Shown here: piece after piece, positions 8,547 through 18,136 of the stretch
Numbering within the stretch: position 1 is the first letter of the stretch
How the letters are laid out: the number at the start of each line of letters is the position of its first letter
The notes under the pieces: generated by a model
Told to the model about the DNA's origin: nothing
The model's database searches: none
What the model saw: only the letters and a program-made list of their open reading frames with translations
Assembly (NCBI GenBank): GCA_947476895.1
Contig: CANJRX010000001.1
Coordinates: 594,476 to 658,475 of the forward strand
Source: Fidelibacterota bacterium
GTDB taxonomy: Bacteria; Pseudomonadota; Alphaproteobacteria; Rhodospirillales; Rhodospirillaceae
Length of the DNA: 64,000 bases
Direction of reading: 5' to 3'
Translations under genes and position numbers: made by a program

Positions 8547-8547
<1 letters not shown>
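7840..8547 (-). CDS. cvpA: CvpA family membrane protein
   Basis: This inner-membrane protein belongs to the CvpA/colicin V production family, classically found upstream of purF as here. About four hydrophobic segments lie in the first 165 residues (GLDLAVGVILLVSALLAF; IAWIGAVMAS; AVAIFLAVLLILSIF; LGFVFGLARALVILGVGLI), followed by a long, hydrophilic, probably cytoplasmic tail. It starts at ATG 8547, sharing one base with the radA stop (TGATG); a TTG one codon earlier is less likely. It ends overlapping purF by 4 bases. Molecular function is uncertain; the family is linked to envelope integrity and colicin secretion. Confidence 0.9.
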
Positions 8548-9986
<1,439 letters not shown>

Positions 9987-9991
9987 TGTGC

Positions 9992-10765
9992 CTACCTGCG
10001 CACTTGCATCTTGATGGGGCCTTCGGCGCTGCCGTGCACGAATTGCTCGACGTAAGCGTTGCCGCTGTTATCGACATCTTTAGACGCGCCGTCCCAGATC
10101 AACTTGCCTTCGTAGAGCATGGTGATGCGATTACCGATCTTGCGGGCCGAATGCATGTCGTGGGTGATGCTGAGTGCCGTGATGCCCTGATCCTTCACGC
10201 ATGAGACAATCAGGTCGTTGATGACGTCGGCCATGATCGGATCGAGACCGGTTGTGGGTTCATCGAAGAAAATAATCTCAGGGTTGCCGGCGATAGCACG
10301 CGCAAGGCCCACACGCTTTTGCATGCCGCCTGAAAGCTCCGACGGCGCCAGCTCGCCGACGGCGGCATTGAGGCCCACTTTCGCCAGCGTCTCAATAGCG
10401 CGCTCTTTAGCCTGCTTGCGGTTGATGCGCTCACGTTGCATCAGGCCAAACGCGACATTTTCCCAGACGGGCAAGCTGTCGAACAGCGCCGCACCCTGGA
10501 ACAACATGCCGAACTTGCTGTTCACGGCATCGCGTTCGTTGGCGGGCACTTGTGTGACGTCCTGACCATCCACTTCGATGACGCCGGAATCGGCGAGTAA
10601 AATACCGATGATGGATTTGATCAGCACCGACTTGCCGGTGCCCGATCCGCCGATAACAACAACGGATTCACCCGCCGCGATATCGAGGTCGACGCCGTTC
10701 AACACCTTCTTGGTGCCGAAGGATTTCTGAACGCCGCGCAGACGAATTTTGGGAACGGTGCTCAT
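9992..10765 (-). CDS. mlaF: ABC transporter ATPase, MlaF-like
   Basis: This is the ATPase of a phospholipid/organic-solvent transport (Mla) complex that moves lipids between inner and outer membranes. Walker A is GGSGTGKSV, the signature is LSGGMQKR, and Walker B is EIIFFDEPTTGLDP. ATG 10765 (MSTVPKIRLRG) overlaps the mlaE stop by 4 bases; the extra upstream codons of the open frame are mlaE shadow. About 257 aa is normal. It is paired with the MlaE permease immediately upstream. No mlaD substrate-binding gene is next to them, so MlaD would have to be elsewhere. Confidence 0.92.
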   Translation of the reverse strand: MSTVPKIRLRGVQKSFGTKKVLNGVDLDIAAGESVVVIGGSGTGKSVLIKSIIGILLADSGVIEVDGQDVTQVPANERDAVNSKFGMLFQGAALFDSLPVWENVAFGLMQRERINRKQAKERAIETLAKVGLNAAVGELAPSELSGGMQKRVGLARAIAGNPEIIFFDEPTTGLDPIMADVINDLIVSCVKDQGITALSITHDMHSARKIGNRITMLYEGKLIWDGASKDVDNSGNAYVEQFVHGSAEGPIKMQVRR

Positions 10766-11541
10766 GTGCCGAAAAACAGTTCGGTGATGATGTAGTTGAA
10801 GGTCAGGATTAGGATGGACGACGACACCACGGCGTTGGTGGTCGCAGCGCCGACACCTTGGGCGCCGCCCTTCGAGTAATAGCCCGAGTAGCAACCCATG
10901 ACCGCGATGATGAAACCAAAGGCGCTGGCTTTGACGAGGCCCGAAATGACGTCGAGCGGTTTCAGGATGTCGTAGGTATTGCTGATATAGGCGGCCGGGT
11001 TGAAGCCCAGCTTATAAGTGCTGACGACAAAGCCGCCGAACACGCCGATGATGTCGGCCACTAGCACCAGCAGCGGCAGCATCAAAAGCCCGGCGATAAT
11101 GCGCGGCACCACCAGATATTTAAAAGGATTGGTCGAAAGCGTGGTCAGCGCATCAAGCTGCTCGGTGACGCGCATCGTGCCGATTTCTGCAGCCATCGAA
11201 GCGCCGATGCGTCCCGCCACCATCAGGCCTGCCAGCACCGGTCCCAGTTCGCGCGTCAACGCGACGGTGACGACGCTGGCGACAGCAGACTCACTGCCCG
11301 CGGCGAAGCGCGCGAAGCCGGTGTAGCTTTGCAAGGCCAGCACCATGCCGGAGAAAATCGCGGTCAAACCCACCACCGGCAACGAGTAGTAGCCGATGTC
11401 GATCATCTGCCGGGCGATCAGCCGCGGATAAATCGGCGGGCGCACACAGTGCGACAGCGCCGTGGCGGTGAAGATGGTGAGGCGGCCGATATGGCCGAGG
11501 AAGGCCAGGACAACGCCGCCGATGAGAGCGAGAAAATTCAT
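10762..11541 (-). CDS. mlaE: ABC transporter permease, MlaE-like
   Basis: A membrane permease of the Mla/YrbE family, 259 aa with five or six hydrophobic segments. Family hallmarks are the GLTAIFSGMVLALQ segment, the ELGPVLAGLMVAGRIGAS loop and EIGTMRVTEQLDAL (the coupling region contacting the ATPase). It starts at ATG 11541, four bases after the alr stop, and overlaps mlaF by 4 bases, so alr-mlaE-mlaF are probably co-transcribed. Confidence 0.92.
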   Translation of the reverse strand: MNFLALIGGVVLAFLGHIGRLTIFTATALSHCVRPPIYPRLIARQMIDIGYYSLPVVGLTAIFSGMVLALQSYTGFARFAAGSESAVASVVTVALTRELGPVLAGLMVAGRIGASMAAEIGTMRVTEQLDALTTLSTNPFKYLVVPRIIAGLLMLPLLVLVADIIGVFGGFVVSTYKLGFNPAAYISNTYDILKPLDVISGLVKASAFGFIIAVMGCYSGYYSKGGAQGVGAATTNAVVSSSILILTFNYIITELFFGT

Positions 11542-11545
11542 AAAT

Positions 11546-12697
11546 TTATTTCTGCGCGGGTGCGGGTAAATAACGGCGGTGATAGCGGCCGCCCAGCGCG
11601 GTTAGAATTTCGTAGCCGATGGTGCCGGCGGCCTTGGCCAAATCATCGACGGTCTGGCGGGTGCCGATGATGTCGATCACAGCGCCCGGACCCAAAGCCG
11701 ATTCGGGAACGGCCGAGACATCAAAGGTCGTCAGATCCATGGAAACACGGCCCGCAACGGCTACCCGCAGGTCATCGACAAAGGCGTATCCCGAAGACCC
11801 CCAGGACCGCAGCAGACCGTCGGCATAACCCATTGAAACCGTTGCCAGTTTCGCCCCATCTGGGGCGCGGAAGGTGGCACCATAGCCAACGGGGGATGCA
11901 GCGTCAACGCGTCGCACCTGGACAATTTTAGCCTGCAGCCGGACCACGGGAATCATGGGGTTTTTGGCCTCGGGCGTGGGGTTAACCCCGTACAAGGCCA
12001 CCCCCGGCCGGGCCAGGTCGTAATGATAGGCCTGATCCAAGAACAGCCCCGAGGAATTGGCCAGAGAGCCTTTGGCGTCGGCGAACTTCAGGCGGAAGGT
12101 CGAGAGCATGGACGCGAAGCGCTCGCGCTGCTGGGCGTTCAGGGGATGCGTCGGCACTTCGGCGCAGGCGAGGTGGCTCATCAGGGCCAGGGGCGTCAAA
12201 CCCACAAAGCCGTCAGGGTCGGCCATGAGGGCCGCGAACTCGGCGGACGTGAGCCCCAGGCGGTTCATGCCCGTGTCTACGTGCACCAGGCTTTCCATCA
12301 GCACGTCATTGGTCTGGGCAAAGCCGCGCCAGGATTTGATCTGGCCGGGCGTGTTGAGCACGGGGATCAGGCGGTTCGCAGCAAAGTCGCGTTCGGTGCC
12401 GGGGTTGGGTCCGTGCATCACGACAATGCGGGCGGTGGAATTACCCAGGATGCCGCGTAGCGCGAGGCCTTCATCCAGATGGGCGACGTAGAAGGTGGCG
12501 CAGCCCGCAGCGCTCAAAGTCCGCGCGACAGGCTCCAGCCCCAGCCCATAAGCATCGGCCTTCACGACCGCGCCCACATCGCAGGCAGGGTTAGCGCGGC
12601 TTTTCAAAAGCCGCCAATTTTCAGCCAAGGCCGCCAGATCGACCGTCAAAACGGCTCCGGAGCGGTCTTCGGGACGGGAGGAAAGAGGTGCGGCCAT
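11546..12697 (-). CDS. alr: Alanine racemase
   Basis: A PLP enzyme that makes D-alanine for peptidoglycan. The PLP lysine lies in VVKADAYGLG near residue 44, and the second-domain motif VSMGYADGLLR is present. The start is taken at ATG 12697 (MAAPLSSRPEDRSG), giving 383 aa. The open frame extends 22 codons further to overlap the region after dnaB, but those residues do not look like the family. It lies 4 bases before mlaE and is probably co-transcribed with it. Confidence 0.94.
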   Translation of the reverse strand: MAAPLSSRPEDRSGAVLTVDLAALAENWRLLKSRANPACDVGAVVKADAYGLGLEPVARTLSAAGCATFYVAHLDEGLALRGILGNSTARIVVMHGPNPGTERDFAANRLIPVLNTPGQIKSWRGFAQTNDVLMESLVHVDTGMNRLGLTSAEFAALMADPDGFVGLTPLALMSHLACAEVPTHPLNAQQRERFASMLSTFRLKFADAKGSLANSSGLFLDQAYHYDLARPGVALYGVNPTPEAKNPMIPVVRLQAKIVQVRRVDAASPVGYGATFRAPDGAKLATVSMGYADGLLRSWGSSGYAFVDDLRVAVAGRVSMDLTTFDVSAVPESALGPGAVIDIIGTRQTVDDLAKAAGTIGYEILTALGGRYHRRYLPAPAQK

Positions 12698-12755
12698 AGG
12701 CGGCCTAATCACCAGAAAACTAAGGCAAGAGCAAGGCCCCAGCCCTACACGCGCC

Positions 12756-14279
12756 TTACCCAAACTGCTCGGGCACCTGGGAGTCGTCGATGTGGTCGCT
12801 GAAGTGAGTGAAGTTGGCTTCGAAGTGCAGCTTCACGGTGCCGATGGGGCCGTGGCGCTGCTTGGCCACCAGCACTTCGGCGACATTGTGCGACTGCTGG
12901 AAGCGCTCTTGCCATTTGGTATAGCGCTCGTGGAAGCGCTCGCTGGTTTCTTCCGGCTTTTGCGAGGGCTCGGCGCGTTCCAAATAATATTCTTCGCGGA
13001 ACACGAACATGACGACGTCCGAGTCCTGTTCGATGGTGCCTGATTCGCGCAAGTCTGAGAGCTGCGGGCGTTTGTCTTCGCGTTGTTCGACGGCGCGGCT
13101 GAGCTGTGACAGCGCCATGACCGGAACGCCGAGATCTTTGGCGAGGGCTTTAAGTCCGCGCGTGATGGCCGAGATTTCCTGCACGCGGTTTTCGCTGCGT
13201 TCGCCGCGCGCCGGTGCAATCAGCTGCAAGTAATCGATGACGATCAGGCCCAGGCCGCTATGGCCGCCGGTTTTGTTCTGGCGCGCGAGGCGACGGCAGC
13301 GCGTGCGGATGGCGGAGACCGTCACGGCGGGCGTGTCGTCGATATAAAGCGGCAGATCGCTGGTTTCCTGGCTCGCGACAACCAGCCGCGCGAAGTCGTC
13401 GTTGGACAAGCCGCCGGTGCGAATGGAATGGCTGTTGATCTTGGAGCGCTCGGCCAGAATACGCGTCGCCAGCTGTTCGGCGGACATTTCGAGCGAGAAG
13501 AACGCGACCAGCTTGCCTTTGTCTTCCACGTTCTCGGTCGTGCGGTAATAGCGCGCCGCGTTGAAAGCCATGGTGGTGGCCAGCGCGGTTTTACCCATGC
13601 TGGGGCGACCGGCGAGGATCAGAAGATCGGAGGAATGCAAACCGCCCAGCTTGCTATCGAGATCGCGCAGGCCCGTGGTCACGCCCGCCAGCGCACCTTC
13701 GCGGCGGTGGGCGGCTTCGGCCAAGCTAATGGCTGTGCTGAGCGCGCTTTCAAAGGTCTGGAACCCGCCTTCGGCGGCGTTGCTGCTCGCGAGATTGAAC
13801 AGCTTTTGTTCCGAGCCTTCGATCTGATCCATGGCCGATTCATCAGGCTGGGATTCAAAAGCTTCGTTGACCATGTTCTCGCCGAGCGCGATCAACTCGC
13901 GGCGCAGGAACAGGTCATAGATCAGTTTGCCGTAGTCGCCGGCATTGATGATGGTCACGGCCGCGGCCGCAAGGCTCGCGAGGTATTTAATGCCGCCGGC
14001 GGCAATGATCAGGTCATCGCGCTCAAGATAGGTTTTCAGCGTGACGGGGTTGGCCTGATGGCCTTGTTCAATCAACTTGGCGCAGGCTTGATAGATGCGA
14101 CCATTGACCGGATCGGCGAAATGTTCAGCCGAGAGGAATTCACTGACGCGCTCGAAGGCGCGGTTGTTCATGAGCACAGCGCCCAACAGCGCACGTTCCG
14201 CCTCATAATTGTGAGGCGGCGTACGAAGGACATCCCCGGCGTTATCGGCCGGCTCGGTAGCGCGAAGCGGTGTTGGCAT
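12756..14279 (-). CDS. dnaB: Replicative DNA helicase DnaB
   Basis: The hexameric 5'-3' helicase of the replication fork, 507 aa. The N-terminal primase-interacting domain begins near residue 20 (PPHNYEAERALLGAVLMNN). The RecA-like motor has Walker A AGRPSMGKTALAT and Walker B LGLIVIDYLQLI, then LSQLSRAVEQREDKRPQLSDLR. No intein is visible. It starts at ATG 14279 and lies upstream of alr, an arrangement common in Proteobacteria. Confidence 0.97.
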   Translation of the reverse strand: MPTPLRATEPADNAGDVLRTPPHNYEAERALLGAVLMNNRAFERVSEFLSAEHFADPVNGRIYQACAKLIEQGHQANPVTLKTYLERDDLIIAAGGIKYLASLAAAAVTIINAGDYGKLIYDLFLRRELIALGENMVNEAFESQPDESAMDQIEGSEQKLFNLASSNAAEGGFQTFESALSTAISLAEAAHRREGALAGVTTGLRDLDSKLGGLHSSDLLILAGRPSMGKTALATTMAFNAARYYRTTENVEDKGKLVAFFSLEMSAEQLATRILAERSKINSHSIRTGGLSNDDFARLVVASQETSDLPLYIDDTPAVTVSAIRTRCRRLARQNKTGGHSGLGLIVIDYLQLIAPARGERSENRVQEISAITRGLKALAKDLGVPVMALSQLSRAVEQREDKRPQLSDLRESGTIEQDSDVVMFVFREEYYLERAEPSQKPEETSERFHERYTKWQERFQQSHNVAEVLVAKQRHGPIGTVKLHFEANFTHFSDHIDDSQVPEQFG

Positions 14280-14358
14280 GGCGGGACCTTAGTCTCGTGG
14301 TCCGGCGAATTATAGCAGCTATCGCCTGTGGAGGAGGTGGAACATGGGGATAACTATT

Positions 14359-15135
14359 TTATGTTTCGCCCAAAATAATGCTTGTCATGAAGATTGCGCC
14401 GCCATCCTGGTCGTTGAAAATTTCCAGGCTCTCGCCAGGCTTGTGCAAAGCTAGAACGTAGAGCAACGGCAAATAGTGTTCGGGGGTCGGCACAGACAAC
14501 GCCGCTTCGGGATCGAGCGCTTTGTAATCGGCGAGGGCCGCGTAATCGCCCGCGGTGATGCGTCGTTTGACCTCGTCATGAAACCGCGTCCAAGCCGTCA
14601 TCAGCCGCGCATCGTGCGACCGCCAGTAGCGCAGATTGTGCACGATGTTGCCGCTGCCGAGGATCAACACACCTTCGTCGCGCAAAGCGGCCAGGCGCTT
14701 GGCCCGAGCGTAATGCGCTGCACCCGTTTCATTCACCGGCATACTCAATTGCACAACAGGAATATCGGCATCGGGATACAACGCGACCAACACACTCCAC
14801 ACGCCGTGATCGAGACCACGTGTCGCATCGAGCTGCACGCGCTCGGGTGCGAGCAAGTCTGCCACACGCTGTGCAAGCGCCAGATCTCCCGGTGCGGGAT
14901 AGCGCACATCGGTGAGCGCTTTCGGAAATCCATAAAAGTCATAGATCAGATCGGGCTGTGCGTGTGCCGTCACCGCAACGCCTTCGGTCTCCCAATGGGC
15001 CGAGACACACAAAATCGCACGCGGGCGCGGAAGCCTTTTGCCCAGCTGCTCCCAACTCTGTCGGTAAATATTGTCCTCAATGGCGTTCATGGGCGAGCCA
15101 TGGCCGAGGAAAAGAGCGGGCATTGCTTTAGTCAT
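14359..15135 (-). CDS. LigB-type ring-cleavage dioxygenase, DOPA-dioxygenase-like
   Basis: A 258-aa member of the class III extradiol dioxygenase family (YgiD/4,5-DOPA dioxygenase type). Likely metal ligands are the His of LFLGHGSPMN near residue 13, His of SAHWETEG near 48, and a later His in ILGSGNIVHNLR. YgiD-type enzymes open catecholic rings using non-haem metal; the physiological substrate here is unknown. It starts at ATG 15135 and stands alone, with a short gap to dnaB. Confidence 0.87.
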   Translation of the reverse strand: MTKAMPALFLGHGSPMNAIEDNIYRQSWEQLGKRLPRPRAILCVSAHWETEGVAVTAHAQPDLIYDFYGFPKALTDVRYPAPGDLALAQRVADLLAPERVQLDATRGLDHGVWSVLVALYPDADIPVVQLSMPVNETGAAHYARAKRLAALRDEGVLILGSGNIVHNLRYWRSHDARLMTAWTRFHDEVKRRITAGDYAALADYKALDPEAALSVPTPEHYLPLLYVLALHKPGESLEIFNDQDGGAIFMTSIILGET

Positions 15136-15275
15136 GCATCCTCAGCGCGAGAGGGGGATAAGAACTCGGGGCGCATCCTCAATGATCACAGTTTAGCCTT
15201 GGTTTGAAAACATTTCTGCCGGGTTCGCTGCGTATATCTAAGGCTCGCTTCGTTATCCAACACAGGGAGTTTGTT

Positions 15276-15593
15276 ATGTCGGATTCTACGAACATTATTT
15301 CAAAAGTTGCCGCGTTGATGTTCTTTGTCGCCGCCGGCTTTGGCGTGTACGCCTTCACAACGCACGGCGATCTGAAAGCCATGGAACATCGCCTCGCCAG
15401 CGTCGAGCAGGAGCGCACCGCCCTGAAAACCGAGTTGGTCGCCACGGAGCAAACCGTTCTGAACAACTCTAGTGCAGTGCAAACCTGCACGAGAGAAATG
15501 CAAACCTATAAAAGCCGTGCGCAAAGCGCCGAAGCCGCGCTGCAAGATTTGAAGACGCCTAAGCAAAGCAAATCACCTCGTTCTGCCCTTTAA
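15276..15593 (+). CDS. Small one-helix membrane / coiled-coil protein
   Basis: I do not recognise a named family. ATG 15276 follows GGGAG at a good distance, giving 105 aa; the longer frame upstream lacks such support. One hydrophobic helix (VAALMFFVAAGFGVYAF) is followed by a heptad-like region rich in Glu, Ala and Leu, with a single Cys in QTCTREMQ, and a basic Ser/Lys tail. The topology suggests an N-anchored coiled coil, probably facing the periplasm. It resembles the next gene (15891-16166) in layout and in the shared GVYAF and TCT-E segments, so the two look like paralogues. Confidence 0.75.
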   Translation: MSDSTNIISKVAALMFFVAAGFGVYAFTTHGDLKAMEHRLASVEQERTALKTELVATEQTVLNNSSAVQTCTREMQTYKSRAQSAEAALQDLKTPKQSKSPRSAL

Positions 15594-15628
15594 CGTCGAT
15601 CTCTTTCTCCGTATGTACGCTTTCTAAC

Positions 15629-15670
15629 CCCGCCGCCGGGTCCACCGTCACCCGCGGCGGGTCGTTTTTT
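15629..15670 (+). terminator. Rho-independent terminator after the first coiled-coil gene
   Basis: An 8-bp perfect stem, CCCGCCGC (15629-15636) with GCGGCGGG (15654-15661), is followed by TCGTTTTTT. This is a classic intrinsic terminator separating the first coiled-coil gene from the structured leader of the second. Confidence 0.88.
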
Positions 15671-15720
15671 GAAACGCCTCCTGATTTTTTTGTCGGTTTC
15701 AGCCCAAATTCCTGTTATCC

Positions 15721-15883
15721 TTGTAGGTGAGCACCCACCAAATAGCCCATGCGGAAGGTCAGTCCGCGGGGGGTGTTTTTAGTGTCTAGGTCCTGGGAGG
15801 ACCGCCAAGTTACGAACCCTGTTGTGTTGAGGCCGATAGGGGGGAAGTTCGTCTTCGGGGAGGCCTCGTCATAATGAGGAGCA
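15721..15883 (+). ncRNA. Structured leader / candidate regulatory RNA
   Basis: Three nested or consecutive hairpins fill the gap before the second coiled-coil gene. The first is CACCC (15732-15736)/GGGTG (15771-15775) enclosing GCGGA (15751)/TCCGC (15763), followed at once by TTTTT (15776-15780), like an intrinsic terminator. The second is GGTCC-TGGGA-GGACC (15789-15803). The third is GAGGCC (15829-15834)/GGCCTC (15862-15867), just before the ribosome binding site GAGGAG. This could be an attenuating 5' leader, a riboswitch, or an independent small RNA ending at 15780. I could not match it to a known riboswitch or to 6S RNA. Confidence 0.5.
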
Positions 15884-15890
15884 ATCAACC

Positions 15891-16166
15891 ATGGTCCGTT
15901 TTGTCGCCCTTGCCGTCCTATTAGCCATCGGTGCAGGCGTGTACGCCTTCATCCAGGCGTCCAACGTCTCCGCCATTCAGGTCCAGCTCACGGCCACCCG
16001 TGCGGAACTGGAAAAGTGGAAAACCAGCACGTCGCAGTATCAAGCGACGGCCAAAGAAGCCAATGCCAACCTTGCGACCTGCACCGAGAAGGTGACGGAA
16101 GTTACGACCGCGCTCGACGCCGCCAATGCTGCCATGGCCGCGAAGCGCCCGGCCGCGCGGCGCTAA
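15891..16166 (+). CDS. Small one-helix membrane / coiled-coil protein (paralogue)
   Basis: This 91-aa protein of unknown function starts at ATG 15891, after GAGGAG at about 15876-15881. One N-terminal hydrophobic helix (FVALAVLLAIGAGVYAF) is followed by an Ala/Thr/Glu/Gln-rich stretch likely to form a coiled coil, one Cys in NLATCTEKV, and a basic RRPAARR-like end. Length, layout and the GVYAF and TCT-E segments match the gene at 15276-15593. The strong structured leader in front suggests that its expression is regulated at RNA level. Confidence 0.75.
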   Translation: MVRFVALAVLLAIGAGVYAFIQASNVSAIQVQLTATRAELEKWKTSTSQYQATAKEANANLATCTEKVTEVTTALDAANAAMAAKRPAARR

Positions 16167-16214
16167 ACATCTTCCCATTAAAGTCTGCTCTTCAGCAGGC
16201 TTAAGCGGAGATTG

Positions 16215-16245
16215 AGGGGACACGTCGTATCACGGCTTGTCCCCT
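16215..16245 (+). terminator. Hairpin, probable terminator
   Basis: A perfect 8-bp inverted repeat, AGGGGACA (16215-16222) and TGTCCCCT (16238-16245), lies after the coiled-coil gene. The following bases (TGCCATTTCT) are only weakly T-rich, so termination may be partial. Confidence 0.5.
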
Positions 16246-16302
16246 TGCCATTTCTAAGAGGCTCTGTCCTGATGCCCGCACATTTTTTATCTGCGGTGAG
16301 TG

Positions 16303-17106
16303 ATGGATCTTTATACGCTTCTGATGGCCGTGGTTCTCGGCATCGTCGAGGGCATTACTGAATTCCTGCCTATATCTTCAACCGGCCATCTCATCCTGGT
16401 GGAAGACCTTCTGGGCTATGAAGGCCCCGCGGGAAATTTTTTCGAGATCATCATCCAGCTGGGCGCGATTCTGTCGGTGGTGTGGATCTACCGCGTCAAA
16501 CTGTGGACGACCGCCATGGGTCTGTTCAGCTCTGGCCCGGCACAAAAACTGACCCTCAATGTCTTGATCGCATTTTTACCGGCGGCCATCGTTGGTGTGC
16601 TGGCCCACGACTTCATCAAGTCCGTGCTGTTCTCGCCCTGGGTGGTTTCGGGCGCGCTGATTGTAGGCGGCGTCGCCATTCTCGTGATCGAGCGCGTTCA
16701 GAAGCATTACACGATTGAGACTGTGGAAGAGATTTCGCCGGGCCGCGCTCTGGCGGTCGGGTTGTTCCAGTGCATTGCCATGATCCCCGGCGTCAGCCGC
16801 GCGGCGGCCACGATTATGGGAGCTCTGCTGGTGGGCGTGAAGCGCCCGGCAGCGGCGGAGTTCTCATTCCTGCTGGCGATCCCTACCATGTTCGGGGCGA
16901 CGCTCTACGATCTCTATAAGAACCGCGACACGCTGACCGGCGACAACCTTGAAGTCATCGCTGTCGGTTTTATGGTGTCTTTCATTGTCGCACTGGTGGT
17001 GGTGAAGTGGTTGTTGCGCTATATCTCGGCGCACACCTTCGGCGCCTTTGCGATCTACCGCATTATCCTCGGCATCGTGATGTTCGCGATTTTGCTGACC
17101 CGTTAA
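16303..17106 (+). CDS. uppP: Undecaprenyl-diphosphatase UppP (BacA)
   Basis: An integral membrane phosphatase that recycles undecaprenyl pyrophosphate to the carrier lipid for peptidoglycan and polysaccharide synthesis; overexpression gives bacitracin resistance in the family. About 267 aa with roughly eight hydrophobic helices. Active-site motifs are EGITEFLPISSTGHLIL (Glu-rich/PxSSxGH motif) near residue 17 and MIPGVSRAAATI near 162. ATG 16303 is chosen; a GTG one codon earlier is possible. A CCGCA/TGCGG hairpin ends a few bases upstream of the start and might affect initiation. Confidence 0.95.
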   Translation: MDLYTLLMAVVLGIVEGITEFLPISSTGHLILVEDLLGYEGPAGNFFEIIIQLGAILSVVWIYRVKLWTTAMGLFSSGPAQKLTLNVLIAFLPAAIVGVLAHDFIKSVLFSPWVVSGALIVGGVAILVIERVQKHYTIETVEEISPGRALAVGLFQCIAMIPGVSRAAATIMGALLVGVKRPAAAEFSFLLAIPTMFGATLYDLYKNRDTLTGDNLEVIAVGFMVSFIVALVVVKWLLRYISAHTFGAFAIYRIILGIVMFAILLTR

Positions 17107-17116
17107 AATTTAAATT

Positions 17117-18124
17117 TCAAACCGGGCGGAAGTCCGCAACGTGCACGTCGCCGTTTTCGGTGCCGGCGAGAATCTTGTCGCCGTCCGGATTCCAGACAAT
17201 TGATGTGATGGAATTGCCGGTAGGCTTCATAACTAAAGCCGTACCGCCGGGACCCGGCTGACCCAAAATCAATGTGCCGTTGTCAAAGCCCGCGGCAAAC
17301 AAATCGTGCAATGGGTTTGAAGCGACAGCCGTAACAACTGAATCGCCCGCGCCGCCGAATTCCACCGGCGCTTTGCCCATGGGACCACCGCCTGTGAAGG
17401 GCCAGCAGATCACGCGCTCTGATCCGCCGGTCGCGAGGAAATGTCCGCGCCGGGTAAACGCGAGCGAGCGTACTTTGGCGGCGTAACCAGACATGCGCAT
17501 ATGCTCGCCGTCGGACAAGCGCCAACCGTGCAAGGCGTTCTCCTGCATGGCGGTCAGCACATAGTCGCCGTCGGGCGACCAGGCGACTTGCAGGTGTGAG
17601 CCTTTCCATTCCAGGCGCGTGGGTTCAGAATCTTTGCTGGCCAGCCACCAGAGGGTGACACCGTTGTAGTGCGTCGCCGCGAGGCGCTTGCCCTTGGGAT
17701 TGATGGCCAGGCCGCCCACAGATGTGGCATGGGTCACCTTGCGCGCTTCTTTGTCTTTTTTGCCGAGGATGTAAGCATCCTTGGCGGACGCATAGGCGCG
17801 CACGCCGCTGGCGGCATGGGTTGTCACGTGATCGATCCAACGGCCTTTGATTTCCGCCAGCACCTCGGTCTTACCAAGGGGCGCGATGCGCACCAGCCGG
17901 CCGTCATCGCCGCCGGACAGGAAGTGTCCGTTATCGATATCGGCGGAAAGACACAGACCCGCACCTTTGTGCGCGGCCACGGTGACCGGTTCGGCGTCCA
18001 GCGTTTCGCTATCAATCAAGCGCACCGTGCCGTCACCCAGCACGACCGCAAACAGGCGGCCATTGACGGCCGCCGCCACGATGTAGTCGCCGAAGGAGAA
18101 TGTCGTGATGCGTGCGCCTGCCAT
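17117..18124 (-). CDS. WD40-repeat protein
   Basis: A 335-aa protein made of degenerate WD40-like repeats, predicted to form a beta-propeller. It has recurring segments such as LQVAWSPDGDYVLTA, VRSLAFTRRGHFLATGG and ITSIVWNPDGDKILAGT, each with the SPDG-type turn. No signal peptide is visible, so it is probably cytoplasmic. It lies 12 bases downstream of the CobW-family GTPase gene on the same strand, suggesting a shared operon and perhaps partnership in metal handling (inference). The specific function is unknown. Confidence 0.85.
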   Translation of the reverse strand: MAGARITTFSFGDYIVAAAVNGRLFAVVLGDGTVRLIDSETLDAEPVTVAAHKGAGLCLSADIDNGHFLSGGDDGRLVRIAPLGKTEVLAEIKGRWIDHVTTHAASGVRAYASAKDAYILGKKDKEARKVTHATSVGGLAINPKGKRLAATHYNGVTLWWLASKDSEPTRLEWKGSHLQVAWSPDGDYVLTAMQENALHGWRLSDGEHMRMSGYAAKVRSLAFTRRGHFLATGGSERVICWPFTGGGPMGKAPVEFGGAGDSVVTAVASNPLHDLFAAGFDNGTLILGQPGPGGTALVMKPTGNSITSIVWNPDGDKILAGTENGDVHVADFRPV

Positions 18125-18136
18125 AATGAAAAGCCT

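Noticed and set aside
15721..15883. 6S RNA (ssrS)
   Set aside because: The stems are short and consecutive, and I could not find the long closing stem and central bubble of 6S RNA. It is kept only as an unassigned structured RNA.
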